Below are positions 8,003 to 16,460 of a DNA stretch of 49,334 nt, piece after piece (the first letter of the stretch is position 1; each line of letters starts with the position of its first letter). A program made the translations under genes and the position numbers. Location: assembly GCA_964529285.1 (NCBI GenBank), contig CAZGWK010000024.1, forward strand, positions 1-49,334, read 5' to 3'. The stretch is from SURF-21 sp964529285. Its GTDB lineage: Bacteria > Actinomycetota > Geothermincolia > Geothermincolales > RBG-13-55-18. Below the pieces are notes generated by a model. The model was not told where the DNA came from, ran no database searches, and saw nothing but the letters and a program-made list of their open reading frames with translations.

Positions 8003-8626
8003 TTATTGCGTGCGCGGCGGTATCCTGGACAATATATTCGCGGCTGCGCGTATAAGGTTTTCCTCGTAGACCTCGTAGGAGATATCCCTGTTGTTCAGCC
8101 AGTGTGTGACCGTCGACTCGACCATGCCTACCAGCATGATCGCCAGCACGTAGACGTCCTGCGAGGAGACGATAGCGGTATTCGTGTAGGACCTTATCAT
8201 CTTGGCGACGATATCGATAATCCCGTTGCGGATCTGGGTTATGCGTTCGATGACCTTGCGGTCCACGTTCAGGTCCGTGGCGTAGATGAGGCGGAAACCG
8301 TTCTCCGAGTTGGCGACGAACCCGAAATAAGCTCGAATGCTGTGCCTGATCGAAGTGGGCCAGTCCATTTCGTCCGGATCGGGCTGCAGCAGCGCGTCCC
8401 GCAATTCCTCGCCTGCCCGGTCCAGGATGGCAAGCAGCAGGTCCAGCTTGCTGGGGAAGTGCCGGTAGAGGATGGGCTTGGTTACCTCGGCCCTCTCGGC
8501 TATGGTGTCCATGAGCGCGCCGTGGTACCCGTACTCCACGAAAGTACTCAAGGCTGCATTCAGGATAACTTTCTTCCGCTCTGAAGCAGGAAGGCGTTTT
8601 TTTCTACGGGCTTCGTCTTTTGTCAT
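8003..8626 (-). CDS. TetR-family transcriptional regulator
   Basis: The 207-residue protein opens with a basic stretch (RRKKRLPASERKK) and a TetR helix-turn-helix (LMDTIAERAEVTKPILYRHFPSK near 36-58). The rest is helical. The start at 8626 follows TTGGTGA; an ATG at 8641 is also possible. It is divergent from RNase D and lies just upstream of the VOC protein gene, which it may regulate. It is the third TetR gene in under 3.1 kb. Confidence 0.85.
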   Translation of the reverse strand: MTKDEARRKKRLPASERKKVILNAALSTFVEYGYHGALMDTIAERAEVTKPILYRHFPSKLDLLLAILDRAGEELRDALLQPDPDEMDWPTSIRHSIRAYFGFVANSENGFRLIYATDLNVDRKVIERITQIRNGIIDIVAKMIRSYTNTAIVSSQDVYVLAIMLVGMVESTVTHWLNNRDISYEVYEENLIRAAANILSRIPPRTQ

Positions 8627-8750
8627 ATATTCACCAAGCATATATTAGCATTTTCTCTGCGCACAAGTGCGGGAAGCGGAGACCACGTACGGGAACTGAC
8701 GATCGTGGCGAAAATCAAGCGATATCTATTTCAAATTTCACCCCGACCTA

Positions 8751-8763
8751 TATAATATGTGCA
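8751..8763 (+). promoter_or_regulatory. -10 box implying a leaderless RNase D transcript
   Basis: TATAAT at 8751-8756 directly precedes the first ATG at 8757. A normal start point six to eight bases later falls on the second in-frame ATG at 8763. No ribosome site is present. A leaderless mRNA starting at 8763 is the simplest reading. Confidence 0.5.
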
Positions 8764-9902
8764 TGATCGATTTCGAATACGTTGATGACACGAAGACCTT
8801 GCGCGAGACAATCACCCATCTGCGTGGCTTTGACCGCGTAAGCGTGGATCTCGAGTCAGACAGCTACCATCATTACGCGGAAAAGATAGCATTACTGCAG
8901 ATAAGCGACGGCGAGAGGATCTTCGTCCTCGATCCCTTCAGCCTGGATATGGGGCATGTCGCTCCGCTGCTCCAGGACAAGTCGACGGAGAAGGTTTTTC
9001 ACGACGTTGACTACGACGGCAGGATGCTTCTCACCTTCCTGGGCGTCAAGCCTGAACCCGTTTTCGACACCATGATAGCGGCGCGCATACTGGGCAAGGA
9101 AAAGGTAGGCCTGGCAGACCTGCTTAGCGAACACTTCGATATCGCAATGGATAAAGGCTTCCAGAAGGCGGACTGGTCGCGGCGCCCCATCCCGCGGGAG
9201 ATGCTAGAGTACGCGGCCCTGGACGTCGCCTACCTGGGCCGGTTGCGCGACCGCCTGGCCGCCGATATCGCCGATGCCGGGAGGGCCGATTGGGCGCGGG
9301 AGGAGTTCGACCGGCTCCTCGCCAGCCTCGAGCCCATGCCGGCGAAGAAAGCCAGCTTCACCAGGGTAAAAGGAGCAAGGGGCCTTTCGCCGCGCCAACT
9401 GGCGGTGCTGCAGGAGCTCCTGGAGTGGAGGGAGAAAACAGCCGAGAGGATGGATGTACCGGCTTTCAAGGTGGTAGGCACCGAAAGGCTGTTGCATATA
9501 GCGGAACAGCAGCCCCGCAGCCGGCGCGCGCTCGAGGCTTCTCGTATCCTGTCGGAACGCCAGATGGCCAGGTTCGCGAACGGTATCATGCGTGCCGTAG
9601 ATAAGGGTACGAAAGTTCCGGACGCCGGGCTGCCCCGTTTTCCCAAAGCGGTCCATCAGAGGAGGGACTTCGCGGCGGAGAAGATACTCAAGGAGTTCAA
9701 GAAAGTCAGGGACAGCAGAGCCGAGGAGTTGGGGCTGGACCCCGGGTTCCTTATGCCCAATGCCGTGCTGAAGGCGCTAGCGCGCATGAAGCCGGCGGAC
9801 CTGCATGAAGTCGAGGAGAGCGGGCTGCTCAAGAGGTGGCAGATGCGGATGATGGGCGATGCCCTCGCCGCTTGCCTGCCAACGGGTAAGCGCCGGCCGT
9901 GA
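8763..9902 (+). CDS. rnd: Ribonuclease D-like 3'-5' exonuclease
   Basis: The 379-residue protein has a DEDDy exonuclease domain followed by an HRDC domain. Exo I is VDLES (Asp and Glu near 27-29), Exo II is HDVDYDGRML, and Exo III is YAALDVAYL with the Tyr and Asp that mark the DEDDy class. The HRDC region begins at LSPRQLAVLQELLEWREKTAE and a second helical repeat follows. RNase D trims the 3' ends of tRNA and other small RNAs in the cytoplasm using two metal ions. The start at 8763 rather than 8757 is preferred because of the -10 box at 8751-8756. It is divergent from a TetR gene and ends facing the membrane zinc-ribbon gene, with a shared terminator between. Confidence 0.88.
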   Translation: MIDFEYVDDTKTLRETITHLRGFDRVSVDLESDSYHHYAEKIALLQISDGERIFVLDPFSLDMGHVAPLLQDKSTEKVFHDVDYDGRMLLTFLGVKPEPVFDTMIAARILGKEKVGLADLLSEHFDIAMDKGFQKADWSRRPIPREMLEYAALDVAYLGRLRDRLAADIADAGRADWAREEFDRLLASLEPMPAKKASFTRVKGARGLSPRQLAVLQELLEWREKTAERMDVPAFKVVGTERLLHIAEQQPRSRRALEASRILSERQMARFANGIMRAVDKGTKVPDAGLPRFPKAVHQRRDFAAEKILKEFKKVRDSRAEELGLDPGFLMPNAVLKALARMKPADLHEVEESGLLKRWQMRMMGDALAACLPTGKRRP

Positions 9903-9921
9903 ACGGGGACTCGTAAAGGAA

Positions 9922-9953
9922 AAGGACCGGGCGCGGTTTCCCGCGCCCGGTCA
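9922..9953 (-). terminator. Rho-independent terminator between convergent genes
   Basis: GACCGGGCGCGG and its inverse form a strong 12-bp stem with a short loop. On the minus strand it is followed by a T-rich run (CCTTTTCCTTT), so it best serves the gene ending at 9975; it could also slow transcription leaving rnd. Confidence 0.65.
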
Positions 9954-9974
9954 AAATCATACTCGCTGCCGCAG

Positions 9975-10859
9975 CTATTGCAGGGGAGTGCCGCATTTGC
10001 GGCAGAAACGTTCTTCCATGCTGCTGCGGGGATGGCCGCATTTCTTACAGAACTTCGGCGCTGGGGGCTGTGGTTGCCTGGCGGCGGGGGCAGCCGCTGC
10101 CGGCTGGGACTGGACATGAGGTTGTACCTGGGCGGCCGGGGTCGCGAAAGCAGCCGGGGCATGCGGACGCCGCGTGAAGACGTAGAGCAAGAGTACGAGA
10201 GAGGCGGCCATCGCAACGGCGAAGACGATGATCAGCACGGTCCTGTTGCTCTGCAGGAAGCCCGCTTCCTGGCCCGTATAGCCAAGGTCGTATTCTATGG
10301 TCCCCGTCGTCGCGTCGAAAGCGGCATTGCTGGCGCCGGGGGGAAATACGATCACCACTTCCTCGGCAAGGTTCATGGGCTCGAAAAGGCTGAACTCGTT
10401 GGTCACGGTCCAGGCTGCCTGCAGGATTACCTCGTCGTCTTCCTCCTCGACCAGCACGTAGTCGCCGTATCCAAAAATGGTCCATCCATCCGAGAGATTG
10501 TAGGCCAGTCCTGGCGTATTGAAGGAGATGGTTATAGTGGCATCGCCGCTGTCGATATCCACATCGAATTCCTCTACCTCTCCTACGTTGCTGTCGGCGC
10601 GATAGCGGCGGGTGAGGAGATTGGGGTTCTCCTCGAAGATGTAGCCGTATTCGTCAAACCAGAGGGAGTCATAGGTTATGGTGTCGGTTATCTGGGCGTC
10701 TCCGACTTCGTTGATCTCCATGCGGTATACTTCCTGCAGGGGGAATTCCCCCTCCTCGCCGAGTTCCTGCGCTACTGCGGCTTGCAAGGAGAGCGGCAGA
10801 AAAAGGGCCAGCAGCATGACGGTAAAGAGGAGATTGAAGAGAAACGTCTTCTTTACCAT
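9975..10859 (-). CDS. Membrane protein with C-terminal zinc ribbon
   Basis: The 294-residue protein has a signal peptide or first membrane segment (about 5-30), an extracytoplasmic region of about 180 residues rich in beta-strand-type sequence, and a second membrane segment (VLIIVFAVAMAASLVLLLYVF near 213-233). An Ala/Pro/Gln-rich linker follows, then a cytoplasmic zinc ribbon with paired CKKCG and CRKCG motifs in the last 25 residues. Such zinc ribbons usually mediate protein contacts. I do not recognise the outer domain. It starts inside the end of the transglutaminase-like gene (7-base overlap), so the two membrane proteins are co-expressed and may act together at the cell surface. Confidence 0.75.
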   Translation of the reverse strand: MVKKTFLFNLLFTVMLLALFLPLSLQAAVAQELGEEGEFPLQEVYRMEINEVGDAQITDTITYDSLWFDEYGYIFEENPNLLTRRYRADSNVGEVEEFDVDIDSGDATITISFNTPGLAYNLSDGWTIFGYGDYVLVEEEDDEVILQAAWTVTNEFSLFEPMNLAEEVVIVFPPGASNAAFDATTGTIEYDLGYTGQEAGFLQSNRTVLIIVFAVAMAASLVLLLYVFTRRPHAPAAFATPAAQVQPHVQSQPAAAAPAARQPQPPAPKFCKKCGHPRSSMEERFCRKCGTPLQ

Positions 10860-11962
10860 ATCGGCATCACCCCCTGCTCCCAGCTCCTCTCTATGTCGAT
10901 GAGGATGTAAGAGCCATCTTCCATGGCCGCGTTGATCTCGTATGCGGCTATGTCTATGCATTCCTCGGCGGTCACCTCCGGGCTGGTCTCTCCCGGAAAG
11001 TGCGACAGGGTATAATCTCTGTCGATGAAGGTCGACTCTATGGCGTATAACTCTCCACTGTTTGGTAGCTCGATGACGGGAATGGCATGTCCGGGGATGA
11101 GAGCGACATAAGACCTGATGCCCACCGCCTCCATCAAAGCCGCCATGCAGATAGCCAGGTCCAGGCAGGTGCCCGATGCGCGGGAAAGCGTCTCGGCGGG
11201 ATACTGCACGTACTGGGCCGTGCGCTCCGACCAGTAGCTCAAGGGCTCCTGGATGTATTTGACCCCGAGCTCGCGCATGCCGTCGAAACAGCGTATGAGG
11301 GCGGTGTAGACGTCATCGTCGTTCATCCCCGTCTCCAGGCCTCCCGCCATGTAGTTGGCCACGCTCTTTACCGACTCCTCATTGGGAGTGACGAAGGCCG
11401 CGATAATAGGATAGTTGTCGAAGGCATCGGTGAAAGTGAGGATATCTTCTTCCTCCAGGTCGGTGAATACGAAGTCGTTCCTGCCCAGGAGGTATATCTT
11501 CTCCTGGTCCTGGATGGGCTGCGAGAGGCCTTCATACGAGTACCTGACGGTCAATTCGACCGGGGTCTTCGAGGTCAGCTCCTTAATCTTGGCGCCGTCC
11601 AGGTTGGGCCAGCAGTAATCGCGCACCGTCTGGCCCGGCAGGATGGCGGGGTAGACCTCGGCGGATGTCCAGTCGCAGTAACCCTCGATCTTGTAATCGA
11701 TGCGGAAATCGTTCACCGGGGTTTCTCCCACGTTCTTGATAAGGGTCTTGGCAGCCCACAGGTTCTGTTGATTGTCCCCGTAAGCCTTGTAGGCGGCGGT
11801 GACGATCTCCTTGCGTGTAATAACCTGAACGTTCAGCCTGGTCTCTCCGCTCTCACCGGAGTCGGCCGTAAGGACCAGTATGAGACCGACGGTCGAACCC
11901 AGGAATACTATTATGAACACGATAGACAGCACTGCTTTCAGGCTCTTGTTCACAGGCATCAT
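10853..11962 (-). CDS. Membrane-anchored transglutaminase-like protein
   Basis: The 369-residue protein has one N-terminal membrane segment (about 10-31) and then an extracytoplasmic part with a transglutaminase/protease-like core. The likely catalytic residues are Cys266 in ASGTCLDLA, His292 in IPGHAIPV and an acidic residue near Glu309 in YAIEST. The region at 45-160 looks like a beta-rich domain. Transglutaminase-like domains in bacteria are often peptidases or peptide-modifying enzymes rather than cross-linkers, so the reaction is unknown. The start has a close GGAG. It forms an overlapping pair with the zinc-ribbon membrane protein and is divergent from rmlA. Confidence 0.75.
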   Translation of the reverse strand: MMPVNKSLKAVLSIVFIIVFLGSTVGLILVLTADSGESGETRLNVQVITRKEIVTAAYKAYGDNQQNLWAAKTLIKNVGETPVNDFRIDYKIEGYCDWTSAEVYPAILPGQTVRDYCWPNLDGAKIKELTSKTPVELTVRYSYEGLSQPIQDQEKIYLLGRNDFVFTDLEEEDILTFTDAFDNYPIIAAFVTPNEESVKSVANYMAGGLETGMNDDDVYTALIRCFDGMRELGVKYIQEPLSYWSERTAQYVQYPAETLSRASGTCLDLAICMAALMEAVGIRSYVALIPGHAIPVIELPNSGELYAIESTFIDRDYTLSHFPGETSPEVTAEECIDIAAYEINAAMEDGSYILIDIERSWEQGVMPIW

Positions 11963-12200
11963 CTCCAGACTTGCTCATGGGTCTGATCGACACCAACCAG
12001 CACTCACATCTGACTTCAACCATTTTGACGTCATGTCCTTTAATTCGGTTTCGGAATATCGGTGCCGTTGGTTTAAGCCGATGCCCGATTCCGCCCTCCG
12101 CCGCTGGCGGCCCGGGTCATTCTCGACCCTCAGGTGATGCGCTTTTGCAGGGATGTGAACCGTTCGATACGGCCTTAAGCCGGGCGCGAGTCCTTTGTGA

Positions 12201-12215
12201 TAAAATCTTCAGCTA
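12201..12215 (+). promoter_or_regulatory. -10 box implying a leaderless rmlA transcript
   Basis: TAAAAT at 12201-12206 places the transcription start at or next to the ATG at 12215. There is no ribosome site before that ATG. The -35 region is weak (TTAAGC at 12175-12180). Confidence 0.4.
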
Positions 12216-13285
12216 TGGAGCTCAAAGGGTTGATCCTATCCGGAGGAGAGGGCACGCGCCTGCGTCCCATAACCCACACCAGCGCCAAGCAACTGGTGCC
12301 GGTGGCGAACAAACCTATCCTTTTCTACGGGTTGGAGTCCCTGCGCGAGGCCGGTATCTCCGATATCGGTATCATCGTGGGGGATACGGAGGATGAGATA
12401 CGCGAGGCGGTAGGGGACGGATCCGCCTGGGGAGTTAAGGTCACCTTCATAAGGCAGGAGGCTCCCCTGGGATTGGCTCACGCCGTGCTCACGGCGAGCG
12501 ATTTCCTCGCGGACTCACCCTTCGTGATGTATCTGGGGGACAACCTGATCAAGGAAGGGATAGCCGCTTTCGTGGACGAGTTCCGGCGCAAGGATGTGGA
12601 CGCCCTTATATTGCTGGCCCACGTTGCGGAACCACAGCGCTTCGGAGTCGCTAAGCTGGATGGCAGCAGAATAGTGGAACTGGTTGAGAAACCCGCCGAT
12701 CCCCCCAGTGATCTCGCCCTGGTGGGAGCTTACATGTTCCGCCCCTCGATCCTCGAGGCCTCCCGGTCTATCTCTCCTTCCTGGCGCAATGAGTTGGAGA
12801 TCACGGACGCCATCCAGTACCTCATCGATCACGCACACCACGTCGAGGCCCATATTATAGAGGGATGGTGGAAAGACACCGGCCATCTTGAGGACCTGCT
12901 CGAGGCGAATCGCATGGTGCTCGAGGGAATAGAGCCTCGCTGTGATGGCAGTGTCGATACGGAGTCACGCATGGACGGAAGGGTGGTCGTGGAGGAAGGA
13001 GCGGAGGTGATCCGCAGCATCCTGCGCGGCCCAGCCATCATCGGCAGGAACTCGAGGATCACCGATTCCTACGTCGGGCCTTTCACGTCCATCTACTATG
13101 GAGTCACCGTCGAGGGGAGCGAGCTGGAGCACTCCATTGTCATGGAGAACAGTTCCATCGTGAACATCCCCGGACGCATCGAGGACAGCCTGATCGGCAA
13201 GAACGTGGAGATCTCGAGGTCCCTCTCGCGCCCCAAGACCTTCCGTTTCGTGCTGGGGGACAACTCCAGGGTCGGCTTAATATGA
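12215..13285 (+). CDS. rmlA: Glucose-1-phosphate thymidylyltransferase, long form
   Basis: The 356-residue enzyme joins glucose-1-phosphate and dTTP to give dTDP-glucose, the entry to deoxysugar synthesis. The nucleotidyltransferase signature LSGGEGTRLRPITHTSAKQL lies at about 7-26, with PVANKPILFY after it and the metal-binding region at YLGDNL. The C-terminal hundred residues are a left-handed beta-helix of hexapeptide type (IIGRNSRITDSYVGPFTSI), which marks the long RmlA form. The start at 12215 is preferred because the protein then begins MELKGLILSGGEG as in relatives; the upstream frame has no ribosome site. It heads a sugar operon with the RmlC-like gene ten bases downstream. Confidence 0.92.
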   Translation: MELKGLILSGGEGTRLRPITHTSAKQLVPVANKPILFYGLESLREAGISDIGIIVGDTEDEIREAVGDGSAWGVKVTFIRQEAPLGLAHAVLTASDFLADSPFVMYLGDNLIKEGIAAFVDEFRRKDVDALILLAHVAEPQRFGVAKLDGSRIVELVEKPADPPSDLALVGAYMFRPSILEASRSISPSWRNELEITDAIQYLIDHAHHVEAHIIEGWWKDTGHLEDLLEANRMVLEGIEPRCDGSVDTESRMDGRVVVEEGAEVIRSILRGPAIIGRNSRITDSYVGPFTSIYYGVTVEGSELEHSIVMENSSIVNIPGRIEDSLIGKNVEISRSLSRPKTFRFVLGDNSRVGLI

Positions 13286-13295
13286 GGAGAGAACG

Positions 13296-13736
13296 TTGAT
13301 CGAGGGGCTTTGCGTAAGAGAACTCAGCTCGAGCCTGGATGCAGCGGGCTTGAGCGTAAGCCTGTGGGATGGCGGCGCGGTTCCCGCCCGCTTGCAGGCG
13401 GCATGCTTGCGCACGGTCTTCCCGGGAGTCGTAGAGGCATGGTTCAAGCGCGAGCAGGCGGTGGAGAGGATCACCTGCCTGGCAGGCACGCTAAAGCTCG
13501 TCCTCTGCGACCGGCGCGAAGAATCGGCGACTCGCGGCGAGGTCGTGGAGATATTCCTCGGTGAGTACCGCTTCCGCGAGGTCATCGTTCCCCCGGGAGT
13601 GCTCAGGGGATGGAAGGCAGTAGGCAACCGTGCTTCGCTGGTATTACAGGCACTGGAAGGGGAGGAATCCGCTTTGATCACCCTCAGCCAGGAAGTTGCG
13701 GACGTCCCCTACGACTGGGAGATCGTAATGCAATAA
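13296..13736 (+). CDS. RmlC-like cupin lacking the catalytic His
   Basis: The 146-residue protein aligns by eye with short dTDP-4-dehydrorhamnose 3,5-epimerase-like proteins: VFPGVVEAW, then LAGTLKLVLCDRREES, GEVVEIFLGE, VIVPPGVLRGWKAVG and a final PYDWEI. In active relatives the segment after the Trp reads AWHYH and supplies the catalytic base; here it is AWFKREQ, so both His are gone, and the usual substrate-binding DERG is DAAG. The protein may bind rather than epimerise a dTDP-sugar, or catalyse something else. It starts with TTG at 13296, five bases after AGGAGA. It lies between rmlA and rmlB. Confidence 0.75.
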   Translation: MIEGLCVRELSSSLDAAGLSVSLWDGGAVPARLQAACLRTVFPGVVEAWFKREQAVERITCLAGTLKLVLCDRREESATRGEVVEIFLGEYRFREVIVPPGVLRGWKAVGNRASLVLQALEGEESALITLSQEVADVPYDWEIVMQ

Positions 13737-13809
13737 ACCCGGCGCATGCGCGCCGGCCGGCGGGATATAAGACGGTAATAACATGATGACCAGAGGGCGA
13801 GTATAAACC

Positions 13810-14808
13810 ATGAGACTGCTGGTAACCGGGGGCTGCGGATTCATCGGCAGCAATTTCATCCGCCTGGTGCTCGAGGAATACCCCGAGGACGAGGTGCTCA
13901 ACCTGGACAAGCTGACTTATGCGGGGAATCCCGAGAACCTCAAGGATATCGAAGCCAGCCCCCGGTACTGTTTTCAGCGGGGGGATATCTGCGAGGAGGA
14001 GGACGTCGCGGAAGCGTTCTCGTGGAAGCCCGACGCGGCGGTCAACTTCGCGGCCGAGACGCACGTCGACCGTTCCATTACCTCCCCGGAGGACTTCGTG
14101 AAGACGGATGTCCTGGGCACCTACCGCCTCCTGGAGCGAGTGCGGGAGTCGGGTATACGCTTCATGCAGATAAGCACGGACGAGGTATACGGCAGCATAT
14201 CCGAGGGTTCGTTTAGCGAAGAGAGCCCACTCCAGCCCAACAGCCCTTACGCCGCCTCCAAGGCCGGGGGCGACCTGCTCGTCCGCTCTTACGTGCGTAC
14301 CTACGGTATCGATGCCGTCATCGCGCGGAGCTCCAATAATTATGGCCCTCACCAGTACCCCGAGAAGGTGATACCGTTGTTCGTCACCAACCTCCTGGAG
14401 GGCCGCAAAGTTCCCCTCTACGGAGAGGGCAGGAACGTCAGGGATTGGCTTTACGTGAGGGACAACTGCAGGGCTATCGACTTCGTACTCCGCTCCGGAA
14501 GGTCGGGCGAAGCCTACAATATCGGCGCCGGGGAGGAAAAGACCAACCTTGAGCTGACCCGCGTGATCCTGGAGATCATGGGCAAGGGAGATGAGCATAT
14601 CCACTACGTCCCGGACCGGCTCGGCCACGACCTGAGGTATTCAGTGGATACCTCCAAGGTCAGGGCCCTGGGATGGGGACCGCAGCAGGATTTCGCGAGC
14701 GGCCTGCGGGAGACCGTGGAGTGGTATAGAGACAACGCTGCCTGGTGGGAGCCGATCAAAAGTGGAGAATTCCGGCGTTATTACGTTGAAAAATACGGAG
14801 ATATCTGA
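13810..14808 (+). CDS. rmlB: dTDP-glucose 4,6-dehydratase
   Basis: The 332-residue protein is an extended short-chain dehydrogenase. It has the NAD-binding GGCGFIG at about 7-13, AAETHVDRS in the middle, the catalytic Thr-Asp-Glu in STDEVYG, and YAASK with the conserved Tyr and Lys. It converts dTDP-glucose to dTDP-4-keto-6-deoxyglucose. All key residues are present and the length is typical. It follows the RmlC-like gene after 73 bases. No rmlD reductase is found in the window, so the final sugar is not clear. Confidence 0.93.
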   Translation: MRLLVTGGCGFIGSNFIRLVLEEYPEDEVLNLDKLTYAGNPENLKDIEASPRYCFQRGDICEEEDVAEAFSWKPDAAVNFAAETHVDRSITSPEDFVKTDVLGTYRLLERVRESGIRFMQISTDEVYGSISEGSFSEESPLQPNSPYAASKAGGDLLVRSYVRTYGIDAVIARSSNNYGPHQYPEKVIPLFVTNLLEGRKVPLYGEGRNVRDWLYVRDNCRAIDFVLRSGRSGEAYNIGAGEEKTNLELTRVILEIMGKGDEHIHYVPDRLGHDLRYSVDTSKVRALGWGPQQDFASGLRETVEWYRDNAAWWEPIKSGEFRRYYVEKYGDI

Positions 14809-15006
14809 TACGGATTTCTTGCATGACAAAAAACTGGTGATCCGTGAAGAGACCGGCAAGGTCTTGAGCGGGAGACGCAAGGGACCTGCGAGACCGCAGT
14901 CGTATTATGAAGGGGCCGGTCCTTGATGCGGTTTGAATTACGCAGCATCGGGGACGGGCCGTGCGCTAAAGGTAGAAGATCGTTCTATGAGTGGAGGGCT
15001 TGGGAC

Positions 15007-15693
15007 ATGAAGTTGTCGATTGTGATGCCGGTTTTCAACGAGCGCAATACCATCAAGGAGATACTGAGGCGCGTTCGCCAGGTCGATCTGGGCGATCTCG
15101 AGAGAGAGATCGTGATCGTCGACGACGGTTCTTCGGACGGCACCCGGGATATCCTGGCCATGGAGGAGGACTCCAGCACCCGGGTCATCTATCACCCCGA
15201 GAACCGCGGAAAGGGCGCGGCCGTACGCACCGGGTTCGCAGCCGCAAGCGGCGACCTCATCATTATCCAGGATGCCGACCTGGAATATGACCCGGAGGAT
15301 TACCCCAAGCTGATCGACCCCGTGTTGAAGGGGAAAGCACAGGTGGTATACGGGTCCCGTTTTACCGGACCGCGCAAGAACATGCTCTTCTGGCACTTCG
15401 TAGGCAACCGCTTCCTGGCGTTGGTGACCAACATCCTCTACAACACCACCCTCTCGGACATGGAGACATGCTACAAGTTGTTCACGCGGGAGGCGCTGCA
15501 GGGTATCGAGTTGAAGTCCGACCATTTCGACATAGAGCCCGAGATGACCGCGAAGATCCTGAAGCAGAAGATCAGGATCTTCGAGGTGCCCATCTCTTAT
15601 GCGGGCAGAGAGATGGAAGAGGGCAAGAAGATAACCTGGAGAGACGGCATCCCGGCCCTGTGGAGCCTTATCAAGTACCGCTTCGTGGACTGA
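15007..15693 (+). CDS. Family 2 glycosyltransferase, DPM1-like
   Basis: The 228-residue protein begins MKLSIVMPVFNERNTI and contains VDDGSSDGT, NRGKGAAVRTGF and the metal-binding QDADLEYDPED, the standard GT2 signatures. The closest type is dolichol/polyprenol-phosphate sugar transferase, which moves a sugar from a nucleotide donor to a lipid phosphate at the membrane. It has no membrane helices of its own. The start at 15007 follows GGAGGG at 14993-14998; an upstream ATG at 14923 lacks one. It closes the dTDP-sugar cluster and probably uses or feeds that pathway for a surface glycan. Confidence 0.88.
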   Translation: MKLSIVMPVFNERNTIKEILRRVRQVDLGDLEREIVIVDDGSSDGTRDILAMEEDSSTRVIYHPENRGKGAAVRTGFAAASGDLIIIQDADLEYDPEDYPKLIDPVLKGKAQVVYGSRFTGPRKNMLFWHFVGNRFLALVTNILYNTTLSDMETCYKLFTREALQGIELKSDHFDIEPEMTAKILKQKIRIFEVPISYAGREMEEGKKITWRDGIPALWSLIKYRFVD

Positions 15694-15730
15694 AGCACCG
15701 CATCCTCTTGCCGGCCATATTCCTCTATGC

Positions 15731-15768
15731 CGCCCCGGAGACATGGCTCGGTTCCGGGCGTCTTTTTA
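15731..15768 (+). terminator. Terminator after the sugar operon
   Basis: CGCCCCGGA pairs with TCCGGGCG (one bulge) around a 12-base loop, followed by TCTTTTTA. It ends the plus-strand sugar cluster. Confidence 0.6.
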
Positions 15769-15876
15769 CTTTATGACTGGCCGCGTGGGCTTCGCACCTG
15801 GCTGCCATGCACTTCCTGGCGTGCAGGAGGTGTCACCTGGAAGCGTGCCCCGTTCCCAGGAAGGCCCCCTTCCCGT

Positions 15877-16161
15877 CTACTTGAGGTTCTCGATAAAAGT
15901 GTCTATGTCTATAGCCGGCAGGGTCATGATGCGCACGGTTCCGCGGGAAGACAACTGGACCGATATCTTGGCGATGGTCTCGTTATTGGGAGCCTCGACG
16001 ATATTGATGAAATCGTATTGCCCCATGACCACGTATTGAGCCAGGACCTTTCCGCCCATGGCCTCGACGTCCTTGTTCACCTCTTTGATACGGTCCGGGT
16101 TCTTGGTCAGCGTGGCGCAACCCTCGTCGGTGAGACGGCTTACGAGGATATAGGTGGCCAT
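15877..16161 (-). CDS. GYD-domain protein, copy 1
   Basis: The 94-residue protein is a single GYD (DUF3303-like) ferredoxin-fold domain, with ILVSRLTDEG at the start and GQYDFINIVEAP in the middle, the segment that names the family. The start at 16161 follows AAAGGAGG. The biochemical role of the family is unknown to me. By eye it shares 47 of 94 positions with the second copy at 17997-18281. The two copies flank the HdrD-like iron-sulfur gene, this one divergently, which suggests all three act together. Confidence 0.85.
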   Translation of the reverse strand: MATYILVSRLTDEGCATLTKNPDRIKEVNKDVEAMGGKVLAQYVVMGQYDFINIVEAPNNETIAKISVQLSSRGTVRIMTLPAIDIDTFIENLK

Positions 16162-16460
16162 CAGCGTTCCTCCTTTCTCTGTCTTTTCCCCAGGTTTCCG
16201 AACAATGGATATAATCTTTTTACCCAGCGGGAGGCATGCATAAACGGAAAGAGCGGGCATATCGAGGCGGTGGCGGCGCCGTCCTCCAGGAAATAGAACG
16301 GCACAAGAAAGCCTTTAACCAGCGGGTTCAAGCCGGCAAAGAATGAAACGCGTATGACGCGCCGACCTCTCCGCGAGGACCGCGCAGCAGGGGCATGAGG
16401 AAAGATATGAAACCTTATGCTATAGAATTGATGGTAAAAAACATGAAGGGGGCCTGCAGA

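Noticed and set aside
13684..14628. Long open frame (314 codons) on the minus strand opposite rmlB
   Set aside because: It is a shadow of the high-GC rmlB frame, which has full motif support; the antisense product has no recognisable domain.
14923..15006. Longer N-terminus for the glycosyltransferase from ATG 14923
   Set aside because: It lacks a ribosome site and adds residues not seen in the GT2 family; ATG 15007 has GGAGGG upstream.
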